From: Lytechinus pictus
Lineage: Eukaryota > Echinodermata > Echinoidea > Temnopleuroida > Toxopneustidae
NCBI RefSeq assembly: GCF_037042905.1
Contig: NC_087249.1
Coordinates: 38,059,401-38,123,400, forward strand
DNA: 64,000 nt
Direction of reading: 5' to 3'
The notes beneath the pieces are model-generated. The model was given only the letters and a program-made list of their open reading frames with translations. It ran no database searches and had not been told where the DNA came from. Positions 32,157 to 42,966 of this stretch are shown piece after piece. Every line of letters starts with the position of its first letter. Position 1 is the first letter of the stretch. The translations under genes were made by a program, and so were the position numbers.

Positions 32157-33093
32157 GTCTCACCTGCATAGCAGAGTGAGACTATAGGCGCCGCTTTTCC
32201 GACGGCGGCGGCGGCGACGGCGGCGGCGGCGTCAACACCAAATCTTAACCTGAGGTTAAGTTTTTGAAATGACAGCATAACTTAGAAAGTATATGGACCT
32301 AGTTCATGAAACTTGGCCATAAGGTTAATCAAGTATTACTGAACATCCTGCCTGAGTTTCATGTCACATGACCAAGGTCAAAGGTCATTTAGGGTCAATG
32401 AACTTAGACCATGTTGGGGGAATCAACATCAAAATCTTAACCTAAGGTTAAGTTTTTGAAATGTCATCATAACTTAGAAAATATATGGACCTAGTTCATG
32501 AAACTTATACATAAGGTTAATCAAGTATCACTGAACATCTTGCTTGAGTTTCACATCACATGACCAAGGTCAAAGGTCATTTAGGGTCAATGAACTTTGG
32601 CCGAATTGGGGGTATCTGTTGAATTACCATCATAACTTTGAAAGTTTATGAATCTGATTCATGAAACTTGGACATAATAGTAATCAAGTATTACTGAACA
32701 TCCTGTGCAAGTTTCAGGTCACATGATCAAGGTCAAAGGTCATTTAGGGTCAATGAACTTTGGCCAAATTGGGGTATTTGTTGAATTACAGCCATAAATT
32801 TGAAAGTGTGTTGGTCTAGTTCATAAAACTTGGACATAATAGTAATCAAGTATCACTGAACATCCTGTGCGAGTTTCAGGTCACATGATCAAGGTCAAAG
32901 GTCATGTAAGGTCAAAGAACTTTGGCCACGTTGGGGGTATTTGTTGAATTGCCATCATATCTCTATAAGTGTATTGGTCTAGTTCATAAAACGTGGAAAT
33001 AAGAGTAACCAAGTATCACTGAACATCTTGTGCGAGTTATAGTAGTTTTCAAAATCAGCACTGCTGCTATATTGAATCGTGTGATGCAGGTGA
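32157..33093. mobile_element. MITE-like element with 11-bp inverted ends and internal DR1-bearing tandem repeats
   Basis: The ends GTCTCACCTGC (32157-32167) and GCAGGTGAGAC (33083-33093) are perfect inverses. A CGG-rich block (32199-32232) is followed by about five degenerate units of 160-185 bp, each containing GAACATCCTG, CACATGA(C/T)CAAGGTCAAA and GGGTCAATGAACTT. The element interrupts the composite repeat after AAGTGGTTTTT. No transposase. Confidence 0.82.
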
Positions 33094-33263
33094 GACGGCC
33101 AGAGGCATTCCACTTGTTCAGACAAATCGAGTACATATTGAGTAAGGAAAAACTTACCGAATTAAGGCTTAGATATAGATCATTACAGTCCATCGAATCG
33201 ATATTGCATTTAATGTACATTATTGGTGGATCACTGGCAATTGATTCCATGAGTCAGATCACC

Positions 33264-33398
33264 CAGAAGCGGATCTAGAGGGGGGGTTGGGGGGGTTGCA
33301 ACCCCCCCCCAAAAAAAAAAAAATCCGGGGACCATTTTTTTAAATCTTATCTTTTAAACTTGTAATTTTATTTTATTCTATTTCTATGTATTTATTTC

Positions 33399-33435
<37 letters not shown>

Positions 33436-34214
33436 TCTTTTTGGGGGAGGGGGGGGGGGGGGTTGGGCGAACAAATGTCACAGAGTCCCTTGCCCCCCCC
33501 CCCCCATCAGCTTTTTTGAGGACACGGGCCACCGCCGAAGTGACAAGCTAGGCCAGCGTTGCCGATTCTCATCCCCAAAATCCCCACATTAAAAAAAAAA
33601 AAAAATTGGGGGATTGTTGAAGTCTTTGGGGATGAAAAATAAATATTTGGGAATGAAAATAATATTGAGTTTTATGAAAAACGAATTTGGGGATTTTCTG
33701 TCAAAATTTGGCAACTTTGGGGATATTTTAAGTGTTTATTCCAAGGTCCCCAATTCTTTGTATCTGTGTTGTTAACTGGCCTTACATTGCAGGAAAATGC
33801 AACTTAATTTTACAAATTTTCATGGGGGTTAATTTGGCAACGACCTCTATACCAAAAAGAGTGGTGTTTTAGATGCAAGAAAACGCCATTTTCACACACA
33901 GATTTTCAAAAATTTTCCCTACTGTGGGAGGGGGGACACCCCCCTCCCACACCCTCCCCCCTCGCTCGCTCCGCTCGCTTGGACTCATGGGGGTTAATTT
34001 GGCAACGACCTCTATACCAAAAAGAGTGGTGTTTTAGATGCAAGAAAACGCCATGTTCACACACAGATTTTCAAAAATTTTCCCTACTGTGGGAGGGGGG
34101 ACACCCCCCTCCCACACCCTCCCCCTCGCTCGCTCCGCTCGCTTGGACTCGGTCGCTACGCTCCCTCGCATACAACCCCAACCCCCCCTTTATAAAAAGC
34201 TGGATCCGCCCCTG
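33264..34214. mobile_element. element with CAGRRGCGGATCYAG ends
   Basis: The left end CAGAAGCGGATCTAGAG and the inverse right end CAGGGGCGGATCCAGC delimit the insert. A direct repeat TCACC (33259-33263 and 34215-34219) flanks it, and the uninterrupted sequence is seen at 25490. The interior holds poly-G/C runs, an ATT microsatellite and a 165-bp tandem duplication. Possibly a hAT relative, but the visible duplication is only 5 bp. Confidence 0.72.
33821..34150 (+). repeat. 165-bp tandem duplication
   Basis: Two nearly identical adjacent copies contain TTAATTTGGCAACGACCTCT, GGTGTTTTAGATGCAAGAAA and CTCGCTCGCTCCGCTCGCTT. The small differences (for example CCATTTTC versus CCATGTTC) show the duplication is recent. 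Confidence 0.9.
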
Positions 34215-34979
34215 TCACCTCTCCAGCCGGAACCATTTTCGCATGCGTTGACATATACACATCATGCAATAGGCCATAAACCGTCTGGAAAAACATCTAA
34301 ATTTGCGGGGTTTTCTTAATTTGCCTGCTCTTATACACAAACGATATGCCTCTAGCACACAATGTAATGGGCAGTATGTTTTACTTTCCGCAGAAATGGG
34401 GGATTTCCCGGGGGGTACACTTCCGTTGATGAGTGGATACCAGGCGCGACCATGGGGTTTTGAAAAGCACCCTAAACAATGGAAGAAAGTCTTTTCCAGA
34501 TTATGAAAATGCATCTCTTAAGTATTTGGGTTGTGACACCCTACAAGTATTGGAAATATATCCCGTTTTTCAGTATTTTAATCATCGTTTTTGACACCCT
34601 TATAATGCTACATATGCCTATACGTAACGTACTTACCCACTCTTTCCCTTTTTACGTATGGTCGCGCCTGGTATCCACTATTCAATGGGAGTGGGCCCCC
34701 CGGGCGGCTTCTCGAGCTCTGGGAGGAACCAAAAGTGGATTTGGAAAGTCGTCCTAAATCGGATAAATCGCTGTTACCATAGTAGCAACCAGAATTTTGC
34801 ACACGAAGCGCATATTGAATGTTTCCGTCGCAGATGCGAAACGAAAAAAAAATATCATGTCACACAATTTGCATTGCAGGACAGAATTTTACGACCATGA
34901 TGACGGGCCCAAAAAGTCTCTTTTAAAATCAACTACCGTCGTAAATAAGCGTGCGCGTCCTCAAACGAAAGGTCGGGAA

Positions 34980-35665
34980 TGTCGCAGATTGCGACATTAT
35001 GCCAAGAGCGTCCGACGCATAATGTCGCAGTCAACGCATAATGTCGTAGTTTTTCTAACGCATAAGGTCACATGTCGCAACGCATGATGTCGCAGCAAAG
35101 TGTCAACGCATAATGTCACATGTCGCAACGCATAATGTCACATGTCGCAACGCATAATGTCACATGTCGCAACGCATAATGTCGCAGCGGTATTTTCTTC
35201 AGGACTCGAGCTACAGATAAGATATAAAATATGCTTTCACTTAGTATTTTGAGACACGATAAAGAGAATTAAGTGATTTGGAAATCAGGATTACTCATTG
35301 TATGGATATTTATCGGTTTATTGCCATTTCGTCTACTGACTTTTTCCCCACTATCGCATGGTCTGATATCATTTCGTCTACCATTAGTTAGTCAACAACT
35401 ATCAACATAGTCCAATAACCATTTCGTCTAATTACCATCTCGTCTAATAGCCAGTTGGTCTAATAGCCGTTTTGTTTATAATCATTTAGTCTAATTGTAT
35501 TATTTTCAATTGGTCCAATATCTACTTTGTCTACTCTCATTTCGCCCACGTTCCATTTGGTCTAACTTTAGTTGGTTCGCTATCACTTTTTCATTTCGGC
35601 TAACAATCATTTGGTATCGTTGACATGGGTCCAATCACCAATAAGTCCAATCACCGGGATTTTCT
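34980..35665 (+). repeat. fold-back left arm
   Basis: Outer zone 34980-35190 with about nine ATAATGTCGCA or ATAATGTCACA iterations, three of them in exact 22-bp spacing (unit CACATGTCGCAACGCATAAT plus GT). The inner zone 35330-35650 has TCGTCTAAT/TGGTCTAAT units related to the array at 11607. Confidence 0.85.
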
Positions 35666-36376
35666 TCAGGACTCGAGTTACATAACTACACAATTGACGG
35701 CAGCGCGAGCCGAAAAAAATAGATTTCGGATCTAAGAACAGGACACTCTTTTAATGTTTTGTAAATCGTAAAATGGATTGGTAACTAGGTATCTTCCTAC
35801 ATCAATGTTAATAATGCGAGCAGAAGTTTTTTGATATTCTAATCTGAAACTGGATAATTCAAGCACGTTATAAATATATAGAACAAGCTGCGTATCTCAA
35901 TAAACTTGGGTGCTGAGTGTGCGTTTTTTTTAGATTTAGACCTAGAATTTAGGCATTTTGAATACATGTTTTAATCATTTCATTTTATTTCCGTTTCACA
36001 ATGTTGTATATGATGAACATATCATAAAAATAAAGAATATAACAAAACATAACATCTTATAAAACATAATAAGGCCTATACATTAGATAAACACAATTAA
36101 TAACATTATAAGCTGCCTTAAATGATTTCTTTTGTATTTTAGAGCAAAACGGAGGGGCTGCCGAAAATAAGCAATGCTTGTATGTGAGGGCAGCCCCAAA
36201 ACTTAGTTTCATTACTTAATTTTACACAAATGCATAAATAAAACTTCGTAATAGTAAAAACAATAATAGTAATAATTATCGATGTACACTTTGCAAAGCA
36301 AATCAGAACTGAAAAAGCATAAAAATATAAAGCGAGAGCTAAAAATACTTCATATTCCAGTCCGAAAGGAATTTAC

Positions 36377-37186
36377 CTAGTGTTGAAGAAGGAGGACCAC
36401 GCTGTGGCGCTACAAAGACTCAGTGCATGTTTTACAGACATTAAGAATTGGTCCATACAGAATGGATTAAAGTTAAATGAACGTAAAACAGAATGTTTAC
36501 ACTTTGTGAGTAGGCATAGGACTTGTAGTCCGATTGGCGATATTTCTTTTGATGGTACTAATATAGAATGCTCTGCGGCTGCTAGAAACCTAGGGGTCAT
36601 GTTTGATAATAATATGTCTCTAAAGACCCATGTGAACAACGTATGCAGATCTGCCTCGTTTGCATTGCATAAAATCGGCAGCATCCGTCAATTTCTTACA
36701 AAAAAGACCACCCAGAGGCTTGTTCAGGCACTGGTCATGTCTCGCATTGACTTTTGCAACAGTCTTCTGTATGGTCTACCTGATACACAGATTAACAAAC
36801 TGCAGAGAATACAAAATTCAGCAGCTAGGCTTATTGCTAAACGTCGTTCACGTGAGTCTGTCACTCCACTGCTAAGGGAGCTTCATATGCTAAGGGTTCG
36901 TGAACGAATTGATTTTAAGATCCTCTTGCTTACTTTCCAATGTTTGATAAAATCAGCTCCAGTCTACCTTCAACAATTAATATCAGAATACTCACCCTCC
37001 CGCAACTTGCGCTCATGCAAAAAATCACTCTTAAAAGTTCCTGCCATCAACACCCAGTCTTATGGTTCCCGATCTTTTTGTTCAGCATCCCCTCAACTTT
37101 GGAACAACCTTCCTCAGAGCATAAAACAAGCAGACTCAACTGACAAATTCAAATCTATGTTAAAAACTCATCTTTTCGTTAAATAG
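36377..37186 (+). pseudogene. LINE ORF2 C-terminal 270 codons
   Basis: The open frame starts just after the insertion junction; no genuine start codon. Recognisable parts in order: the thumb motif WSIQNGLKLNERKTECLHFV, then NLGVMFDNNMSLKTHVNNVC, a linker with LQRIQNSAARLI, and the C-terminal signature SPQLWNNLPQSI before the stop. The catalytic palm is missing, so the protein could not act as a polymerase. Confidence 0.85.
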
Positions 37187-37355
37187 ATCATCCTTAGCAT
37201 ATGCGGCTTCAACTGTCTACTTTCAACTGTTAACATGTATAATTTGATTTTAGCTGAAATTTCTTGTCTTCCTATGTATTTTCCTTAAGCGCTTAGAGAC
37301 ATTCTTTGTGATAAGCGCTATATAGATGATGTTAATTATTATTATTATTATTAAA
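36377..37355 (+). mobile_element. 5'-truncated CR1/L2-like LINE inside the fold-back loop
   Basis: Begins within the reverse transcriptase thumb and ends with a GATAAGCGCTATATAGATGA 3' UTR followed by an ATT microsatellite (37334-37353), a combination usual for CR1/L2/Crack-type LINEs. Confidence 0.8.
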
Positions 37356-37453
37356 TTTAAGCACTTTTTCAAGCACTATGCATGAAAATTCTGAAGTGGA
37401 TGTGGATGCGAGCGCAAAGCGCGAGCGAAAATTTTAGCCTATATAGTACATGG

Positions 37454-37658
37454 TGATTTTTTTACCTGGTTGCCAAGAAAGCATGAATGCTTGTAAGCAA
37501 GCAACCAGAGAACCGACGGCTTAAGGTCTTCTCCAAGGGACCTGGTAGGCATAATGACTATTATGCCTTACCAAGGGACACTAACGCACCAATTAGGAAT
37601 CAAATGCATGTCACCAGAATCAGAAACCCCCGTTTTACCGACTGAGCTATCGCGCCTC
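37454..37658 (-). repeat. tRNA-derived SINE, inverse copy
   Basis: On the minus strand it starts GAGGCGCGATAGCTCAGTCG, a good tRNA-like box A region, and shares AAGACCTTAAGCCGTCGG and GCTTGCTTACAAGCATTCAT with the copy at 7929. The box B region is more diverged here. Confidence 0.85.
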
Positions 37659-37999
37659 TTTTGAGACATGAAATATCGTTTTCTTATTTTCCATGTCTTC
37701 ACCTCACCCTATTTTATTCACTCTTCTGTCTCCTCTTATTTTTCATCATTTTCCCTCCTCTCTTTCCCCATTTGTTATCTTTTCTTTCGTTCCCCTTCCT
37801 TTTTTACGCGGGGGGGGGGGGGCGGGCCTTTCCATGGATCCGCCTATGCTCTGTCGGCGGATGGTAAAGGGTTTTCTTTGGTGCTCGCGAGCTGATCTGA
37901 ACCACAAATCAGGAGTAGTACTGCAACAAGTAGGCAATGATACATAGAGTCACCGTAGAGATCTAGTGCCAGTAGACCATTATGGTTACAAGATGAAAT

Positions 38000-38760
38000 G
38001 AATATGCTTATTGGACGAAATGATGATTGGACGAGATGTACGTGATTGGACCTATTGGTGATTGGACTTATGGCAACGATACCAAATGATTGTTAGCCGA
38101 AATGGGTTTAGACAAAGTGATAGCGAACCAACTGAAGTCAGACCAAATGGAACATGGACGAAATTAGAGTAGACCAAGTGGTTATTAGACCAATTGGCTA
38201 TTAGACCAAAAGGTAATAGACGTGGTGATATTGGACAAAGTGGATATTGGACCAATTGAAAATAATACAATTAGACTAAATGATAATAAACAAAACGGCT
38301 ATTAGACCAACTGGCTATTAGACGAGATGGTAATTAGACGAAATGGTTATTGGACTATGTTGATAGTTATTGACTAACTAATGGTAGACGAAATGATATC
38401 AGACCATGCGATAGTGGGGGAAAAGGCAGTAGACAAAATGGCAATAAACCGATAAATATCCATACAATGAGTAATCCTGATTTCCAAATCACTTAATTCT
38501 CTTTCTCGTGTCTCAAAATACTTAGTGAAAGCATATTTTATATCTTATCTGTAGCTCGAGTCCTGAAGAAAATGCCGCTGCGACATTATGCGTTGCGACA
38601 TGTGACATTATGCGTTGACACTTTGCTGCGACATTATATGCGTTGCGACATGTGACGTTATGCGTTAGAAAAACTACGACATTATGCGTTGACTGCGACA
38701 TTATGCGTCGGACGCTCTTGGCATAATGTCGCAATCTGCGACATTATGCGTTGCTGCGAC
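38000..38760 (-). repeat. fold-back right arm
   Basis: Inverse of the left arm. It has the TTAGACGAAATGG/TTAGACCAATTGG array at 38000-38420, the TAGCTCGAGTCCTGAAGAAA block at 38552, and GCGACATTATGCGTTG iterations to about 38790, two or three more than the left arm shows. Confidence 0.85.
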
Positions 38761-38825
38761 ATTATGCGTTGGTGCGACATTATCGGTTGTAACAGGGCTC
38801 TGCAAGGGCAGTCGATGCTGCACAT

Positions 38826-38987
38826 TGTAGTATTTAGGAACTCAGAGACATAAAACTAGATACAATGAATTTAGAAGTTCAGATGATTTAATCTATTCCA
38901 AGATGTCCGATCATATTGTGATCATGTGTACATAAAGGGGATTGAGCCCTCGACGTTGACTGTTAGCACAGTCTTACAAACACAACA
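38826..38987 (-). repeat. 3' LTR (162 bp)
   Basis: Plus strand begins TGTAGTATTTAGGAACTCAG and ends CTTACAAACACAACA. It is identical to 42967-43128 as read here. Confidence 0.95.
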
Positions 38988-38989
38988 TA

Positions 38990-39004
38990 TTTCCCTCCTT
39001 TAAA
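38990..39004 (-). promoter_or_regulatory. polypurine tract
   Basis: On the minus strand TTAAAGGAGGGAAA directly precedes the 3' LTR, the expected place for plus-strand DNA priming. Confidence 0.8.
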
Positions 39005-39197
39005 GAGATGAATAATGTTATATAACTAAGTCCAGATATGAGTTCAAAAGTTTATGAGTCCAGAAAATAAAACTTGTTTATTAACAACAAGCCTGAAATT
39101 TTATTAGCCTATATAGAGCAATTGTTTCATATGAGTCCAAAACTTAAACGTTCCAGTTTTTTAATTTCTATGCTCAATACTTGTCGGCTCTAAGGAT

Positions 39198-42100
39198 TTA
39201 AGATCTGTAATCTCGTAGATATCCAGGTCGTCTCCTTAGACGCTGAGAACGACGACGCTTTACACGAACCCAGTCACCGATAGCGAATTTCGGTGTGATT
39301 GCTCGTCTGCGTTTGTCAGTGTACGCTTTCATGCTTTGCTGTTTCCTCTCAATCTCTCTCGCTTCAGCCTGTGTGCTTGCAGGCTCTGAAACCGGTGGTT
39401 TCAGGATGTTGAATGGCATACGGAGGTTCCGTCCCAACATCAACTCTGCTGGAGTTTTTCTGGTTAGCGAATGAGGTGTTGAGCGATACGTGCGTAGTAG
39501 GGTCTGGATGGCCTTATCGAAGGTCATTCCATCTGCGAGATTCGCTTTCAAGCTCTCCTTGATTACCCGGTTGAAACGCTCTACGCCGCCATTGCTTTGA
39601 GGGTTGTAGCGAGTTGTGAGGCGATGTTGAATTCCATTAACGGCTAGGAATTCTTCGAACTGTTCAGACGTGAACTGTGGTCCATTGTCCGAGGTGATAG
39701 ATTCTGGAAGACCCCACTTGGTAAACATCTTCTCCAAGATGCTAATGACTGATGTCGTAGTGACTGAGCTTGTTGCTGCTATCTCAGGCCACTTGCTATG
39801 GAGGTCGTGTACAACTAACAAAAATCGCTGACTTAGAGGAGCGGCTTGGACTTCCCCAAAGATGTCGACTTGAAGTTGCTGCCATGGATTCTTCGGCCAT
39901 GGGGTCGGCTGCAGTGGTGCTGGCCGCGGTTGAGTTTTCTCGCTGAGAGTACACGCTTCACAAGATCTGACGAGATCTTCTACGCGTAGATCGATCGCTG
40001 GCCACCAGATTGCTTCGCGACATCGTTGCTTCATCTTCACCACACCTGGATGACTTTCATGTGCGGTTTGTAACACACGATGTTGAAGCGATTTCGGGAT
40101 TACCGCTCGGGTGCCACGGGCGATACACGTGTCGTCGAAGATAGCTAGCTCATTGCGAACACGATGATATGGAACGAGGTCTTCGGAAATCTCTCTAGGC
40201 CATGCTGTTTGGAGATAATGACAGACCTTCTGTAGAGTTGCATCTGCGGCTGACTCTGTTTTCAGCTGCTCACGCGTCACAAGCTTTGCGGTCACATGAG
40301 AGATCACCATAAGAACGTAGTCTTCGACGTCGTCTTCGATGTCGCTTCTTGTATGGCTATCGCGATTGCTATTCGCGTTTGGTGTACGGCTAAGCATATC
40401 TGCTACTCGGTTGCGTGAACCCGCGAGATATTCGACCTTGAAATCATATTGGTGCAGTCGATCTGACCATCTGTAGATGCGGAGTGGGCGGTGTCCAGAT
40501 CCTGAAGTGCTCAACAAGGTTGTTAAGGCTTGATGGTCAGTACGAAGTGTGAACTTGCGACCGTAGAGGTACATATGCCAGTGTTCGCAGGCATAGATGC
40601 ATGCGAGAGCTTCGCGTTCTCCTGTAGAATACTTTCGCTCTGTGTCCGACAACGCTCGAGATGCGAATGCGACCGGACGTACACTGCCGTCGATCGTTTG
40701 CGATAACACTGCTCCGATAGCGAACGCTGACGCGTCTGTAGTCACGTACGTTTCAGCGCTTGGAGTGAAGTGAGCGAGAACTGGCGGCTCTGCGATTCTT
40801 CCTTTGAGCGTGTTGAATGCGGTCTCTTGTGCGTTGTGCCATTCCCAAAGCGCGTCCTTCCGGAGAAGCTTCTGCAGAGGTTCTGCGATTTCTGCGTATT
40901 GTGGCACGAATTTGCGGTAGAAGTTCGTTGTTCCCAAGAATGAGGCTAGCTCCTTCACATTCGTTGGGGCTGGGAGTGTTCGGATAGCTGCAACGTTGTC
41001 GAGTGTAGGCGTCAGACCACTTGCAGTGACATGATATCCCAGAAAATCAATGTCCGAAGCAGCGAACGTGCACTTGGCCTCGTTGAGCGTCAAGTTATGC
41101 TTGGCGAGGCGCGTCATGACTTCTGCTAATCGTTGATCGTGCTGAGCCTTGTCCTCTCCGAAGACTACCACATCATCAAGGAGATTCAACGTGCCCTCGA
41201 TTCCAGCTAGAACTGAAGAAACGATTTTCTGGAACGCGCTAGGTGCTGAATTCAGTCCATAGGGCATACGGCGATACTGAAACATGCCTATGTGTGTGTT
41301 GAATGCAGTGAGATGGCGGCTCTGCTCTGCTAGCGGAACCTGGAGATAGCTACGTCTCATGTCTAGTTTAGAGAAAACTTTAGCTCCGTGGAATGAAGCT
41401 GAAAGTTCATTCATAGTAGGAAGTGGATACTTATCCGGAATGATTGCCTTGTTGACTGCCCTCAAATCTACACAAAGTCTAAGATCTCCATTCTTACGGC
41501 GTGCGATGACCAGATAAGACACCCACGGGGATGAATCGATGCGCTCGATGATGCCATCGGATTCAAGCCTATGAAGTTCCTTTGAGACTTCATCCCTGAC
41601 AGCTAACGGAAGTCGACGGAGACTCTGTGCAGTAGGTGGGACTGAGGAATCCACCCTTGGTGCATGGCAATATCCTTTGCATTTACCAAACTCGTTGAAA
41701 AGTGCAGCATAGCGTTCTCTATACGCATTGTCTATGAGCCGAATGCGTTCACCAGTGTGGTCGTTCATCTGAAATCCTAGGGCGTCGAACAGATTGACTC
41801 CCATAAGGCTCTCGCCCTTCGCTATGTAGAACGTAAAGCTGTCGAGATGTACATCCTTGTACCCGACAGGAAGCTCAACCGTGCCCAGAACGGAAATCAG
41901 TGTAGGTGGTTCACCATATGCTATGAGCTTGCTCGATGTCGATGACAGGCTACAATGTGAGAAATGTCGATGATACAGTTTATCACTAAGAATTGACACT
42001 TTGGCCCCCACATCAATCATCAAAGAGAGGTTAGTACCAGCAATCTGCACTTCACATTCTTTGAACTGACCTGAATTTGCTGAAGAAATCCGGTCTGAGA

Positions 42101-42953
42101 GTGTGAACACGCTGCTTGCTATGTCGCCCTCTATTGGTTCATCAACGTGTCGAACTGAAGATGCACTTTTCTTGGTAGATCTGCATACGCTAGAGAAATG
42201 GTTCATCTTCGAGCACGAATTGCAACGTTTTCCAAACGCTGGACACGCTTTCGGAGGGTGTGTCCGTCCGCAGTTCGAACACGACTTCAAGTTAGCATGG
42301 TTAGAGTGGGCTTTGTTATGATATGGTCGTTTGATGTTCTGTACTGGAGTTGCCTGATGTGCAGTATGACTATGTCCTGTACTGGCACTCACAGTCACAT
42401 CGTGTTGTTTGAGGAGCTTGGCGTCCAGCATTGCGGCTTCGATCTGGATCGCTAGATCGAGCGCCTTCTTAAGTGTCAGACCGTCACCCTCCATTAACAG
42501 ACGTTCTCTAATACGGGGAACAGACGTCTTTTCGATTAGTTGATCTCTAACCAGTTCATCGTTTAAGGTGCCAAACTTGCACTTGGATGCCAGTTCGGTT
42601 ATGGCTGCCACATATTGTTTTACTGGCTCCCCATGACCTTGTACTCTCTGTCGGAAACGATATCGTTCAATCATCACACTTGTTTTTGGCCCAAAATATT
42701 TCTCAAGTTCATCAACAGCTTTATCGTACGTACCGGTAGTAGACACTTCCAGCTGTCCGAATATCCGCTGCCCCTCTGCGCCCAAACAGTGGATCAGGAT
42801 TGCGCGGCGGCGGAGGTCGGGTATCTCCGCTGTGTCCAACCCGCTTGCAGTCAAATACGTTTTGAAGCTCAAAATCCATCGTGACCAAGGCACAGGAGGT
42901 TCTCCTGGGGTTGCTAGGAATGGGTTAGGTGCTACAAGACCTATTCCAGCCAT
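39198..42953 (-). CDS. gag-pol polyprotein of the Mag-like retrotransposon (1251 aa)
   Basis: A single uninterrupted frame begins MAGIGLVAPNPF just inside the primer site. Gag-like capsid region residues 20-185; two zinc-knuckle-like Cys clusters at about 225-257 (CSNCGRTHPPKAC, CNSCSKMNHFSSVC). The protease motif at 313-322 reads IDVGAKVSIL, so the usual D-T/S-G triad is DVG. Reverse transcriptase about 445-650 has motif A KLDMRRSYLQVP and LLDD at 591-594 instead of the common YxDD. RNase H about 730-850 (TTDAS, TDHQAL). Integrase has an HHCC finger (H965, H968, C998, C1001) and DDE at D1030, D1089 and E1125. The C-terminal basic tail ends RPGYLRDYRS. It makes and integrates cDNA copies. The frame is complete; DVG may compromise the protease. 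Confidence 0.95.
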   Translation of the reverse strand: MAGIGLVAPNPFLATPGEPPVPWSRWILSFKTYLTASGLDTAEIPDLRRRAILIHCLGAEGQRIFGQLEVSTTGTYDKAVDELEKYFGPKTSVMIERYRFRQRVQGHGEPVKQYVAAITELASKCKFGTLNDELVRDQLIEKTSVPRIRERLLMEGDGLTLKKALDLAIQIEAAMLDAKLLKQHDVTVSASTGHSHTAHQATPVQNIKRPYHNKAHSNHANLKSCSNCGRTHPPKACPAFGKRCNSCSKMNHFSSVCRSTKKSASSVRHVDEPIEGDIASSVFTLSDRISSANSGQFKECEVQIAGTNLSLMIDVGAKVSILSDKLYHRHFSHCSLSSTSSKLIAYGEPPTLISVLGTVELPVGYKDVHLDSFTFYIAKGESLMGVNLFDALGFQMNDHTGERIRLIDNAYRERYAALFNEFGKCKGYCHAPRVDSSVPPTAQSLRRLPLAVRDEVSKELHRLESDGIIERIDSSPWVSYLVIARRKNGDLRLCVDLRAVNKAIIPDKYPLPTMNELSASFHGAKVFSKLDMRRSYLQVPLAEQSRHLTAFNTHIGMFQYRRMPYGLNSAPSAFQKIVSSVLAGIEGTLNLLDDVVVFGEDKAQHDQRLAEVMTRLAKHNLTLNEAKCTFAASDIDFLGYHVTASGLTPTLDNVAAIRTLPAPTNVKELASFLGTTNFYRKFVPQYAEIAEPLQKLLRKDALWEWHNAQETAFNTLKGRIAEPPVLAHFTPSAETYVTTDASAFAIGAVLSQTIDGSVRPVAFASRALSDTERKYSTGEREALACIYACEHWHMYLYGRKFTLRTDHQALTTLLSTSGSGHRPLRIYRWSDRLHQYDFKVEYLAGSRNRVADMLSRTPNANSNRDSHTRSDIEDDVEDYVLMVISHVTAKLVTREQLKTESAADATLQKVCHYLQTAWPREISEDLVPYHRVRNELAIFDDTCIARGTRAVIPKSLQHRVLQTAHESHPGVVKMKQRCREAIWWPAIDLRVEDLVRSCEACTLSEKTQPRPAPLQPTPWPKNPWQQLQVDIFGEVQAAPLSQRFLLVVHDLHSKWPEIAATSSVTTTSVISILEKMFTKWGLPESITSDNGPQFTSEQFEEFLAVNGIQHRLTTRYNPQSNGGVERFNRVIKESLKANLADGMTFDKAIQTLLRTYRSTPHSLTRKTPAELMLGRNLRMPFNILKPPVSEPASTQAEAREIERKQQSMKAYTDKRRRAITPKFAIGDWVRVKRRRSQRLRRRPGYLRDYRS

Positions 42954-42954
42954 T

Positions 42955-42964
42955 CTCGTCGCCA
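42955..42964 (-). promoter_or_regulatory. primer binding site, tRNA-Ser(GCT) type
   Basis: Two bases after the 5' LTR the minus strand reads TGGCGACGAG. This is complementary to the CTCGTCGCCA 3' end expected for animal tRNA-Ser(GCT), including the added CCA. Confidence 0.75.
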
Positions 42965-42966
42965 GA

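Larger units (their letters stand above)
31797..34979 (+). repeat. composite repeat, copy 3 (with two inserted elements)
   Basis: Block Y at 31797-31985 is diverged from copy 2. The middle block is split by elements at 32157-33093 and 33264-34214. Block X (about 34530-34979) ends GGTCGGGAAT, where the fold-back element begins. Removing the insertions restores co-linearity with 25045-26245. Confidence 0.82.
34980..38790. mobile_element. fold-back transposon with ~700-bp inverted arms
   Basis: The left arm (34980-35665) and right arm (about 38000-38740) are inverse copies over roughly 700 bp. Each arm has an outer zone of GCATAATGTCGCA and CACATGTCGCAACGC iterations. A unique middle follows (TCTTCAGGACTCGAGCTACA, GCTTTCACTTAGTATTTTGA). 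The inner zone is a degenerate TCGTCTAAT array. Iterated outer domains and non-iterated parts in long inverted repeats match the published architecture of sea-urchin TU fold-back elements; family identity is inferred. The loop carries a LINE fragment and a SINE. The right arm extends further than the left, so the left outer edge is truncated and no target duplication is read. Confidence 0.82.

Noticed and set aside
34980..35190. CRISPR-like array of GCATAATGTCGCA repeats
   Set aside because: Units abut with no unique spacers, the host is eukaryotic, and the block is the outer part of a fold-back arm.
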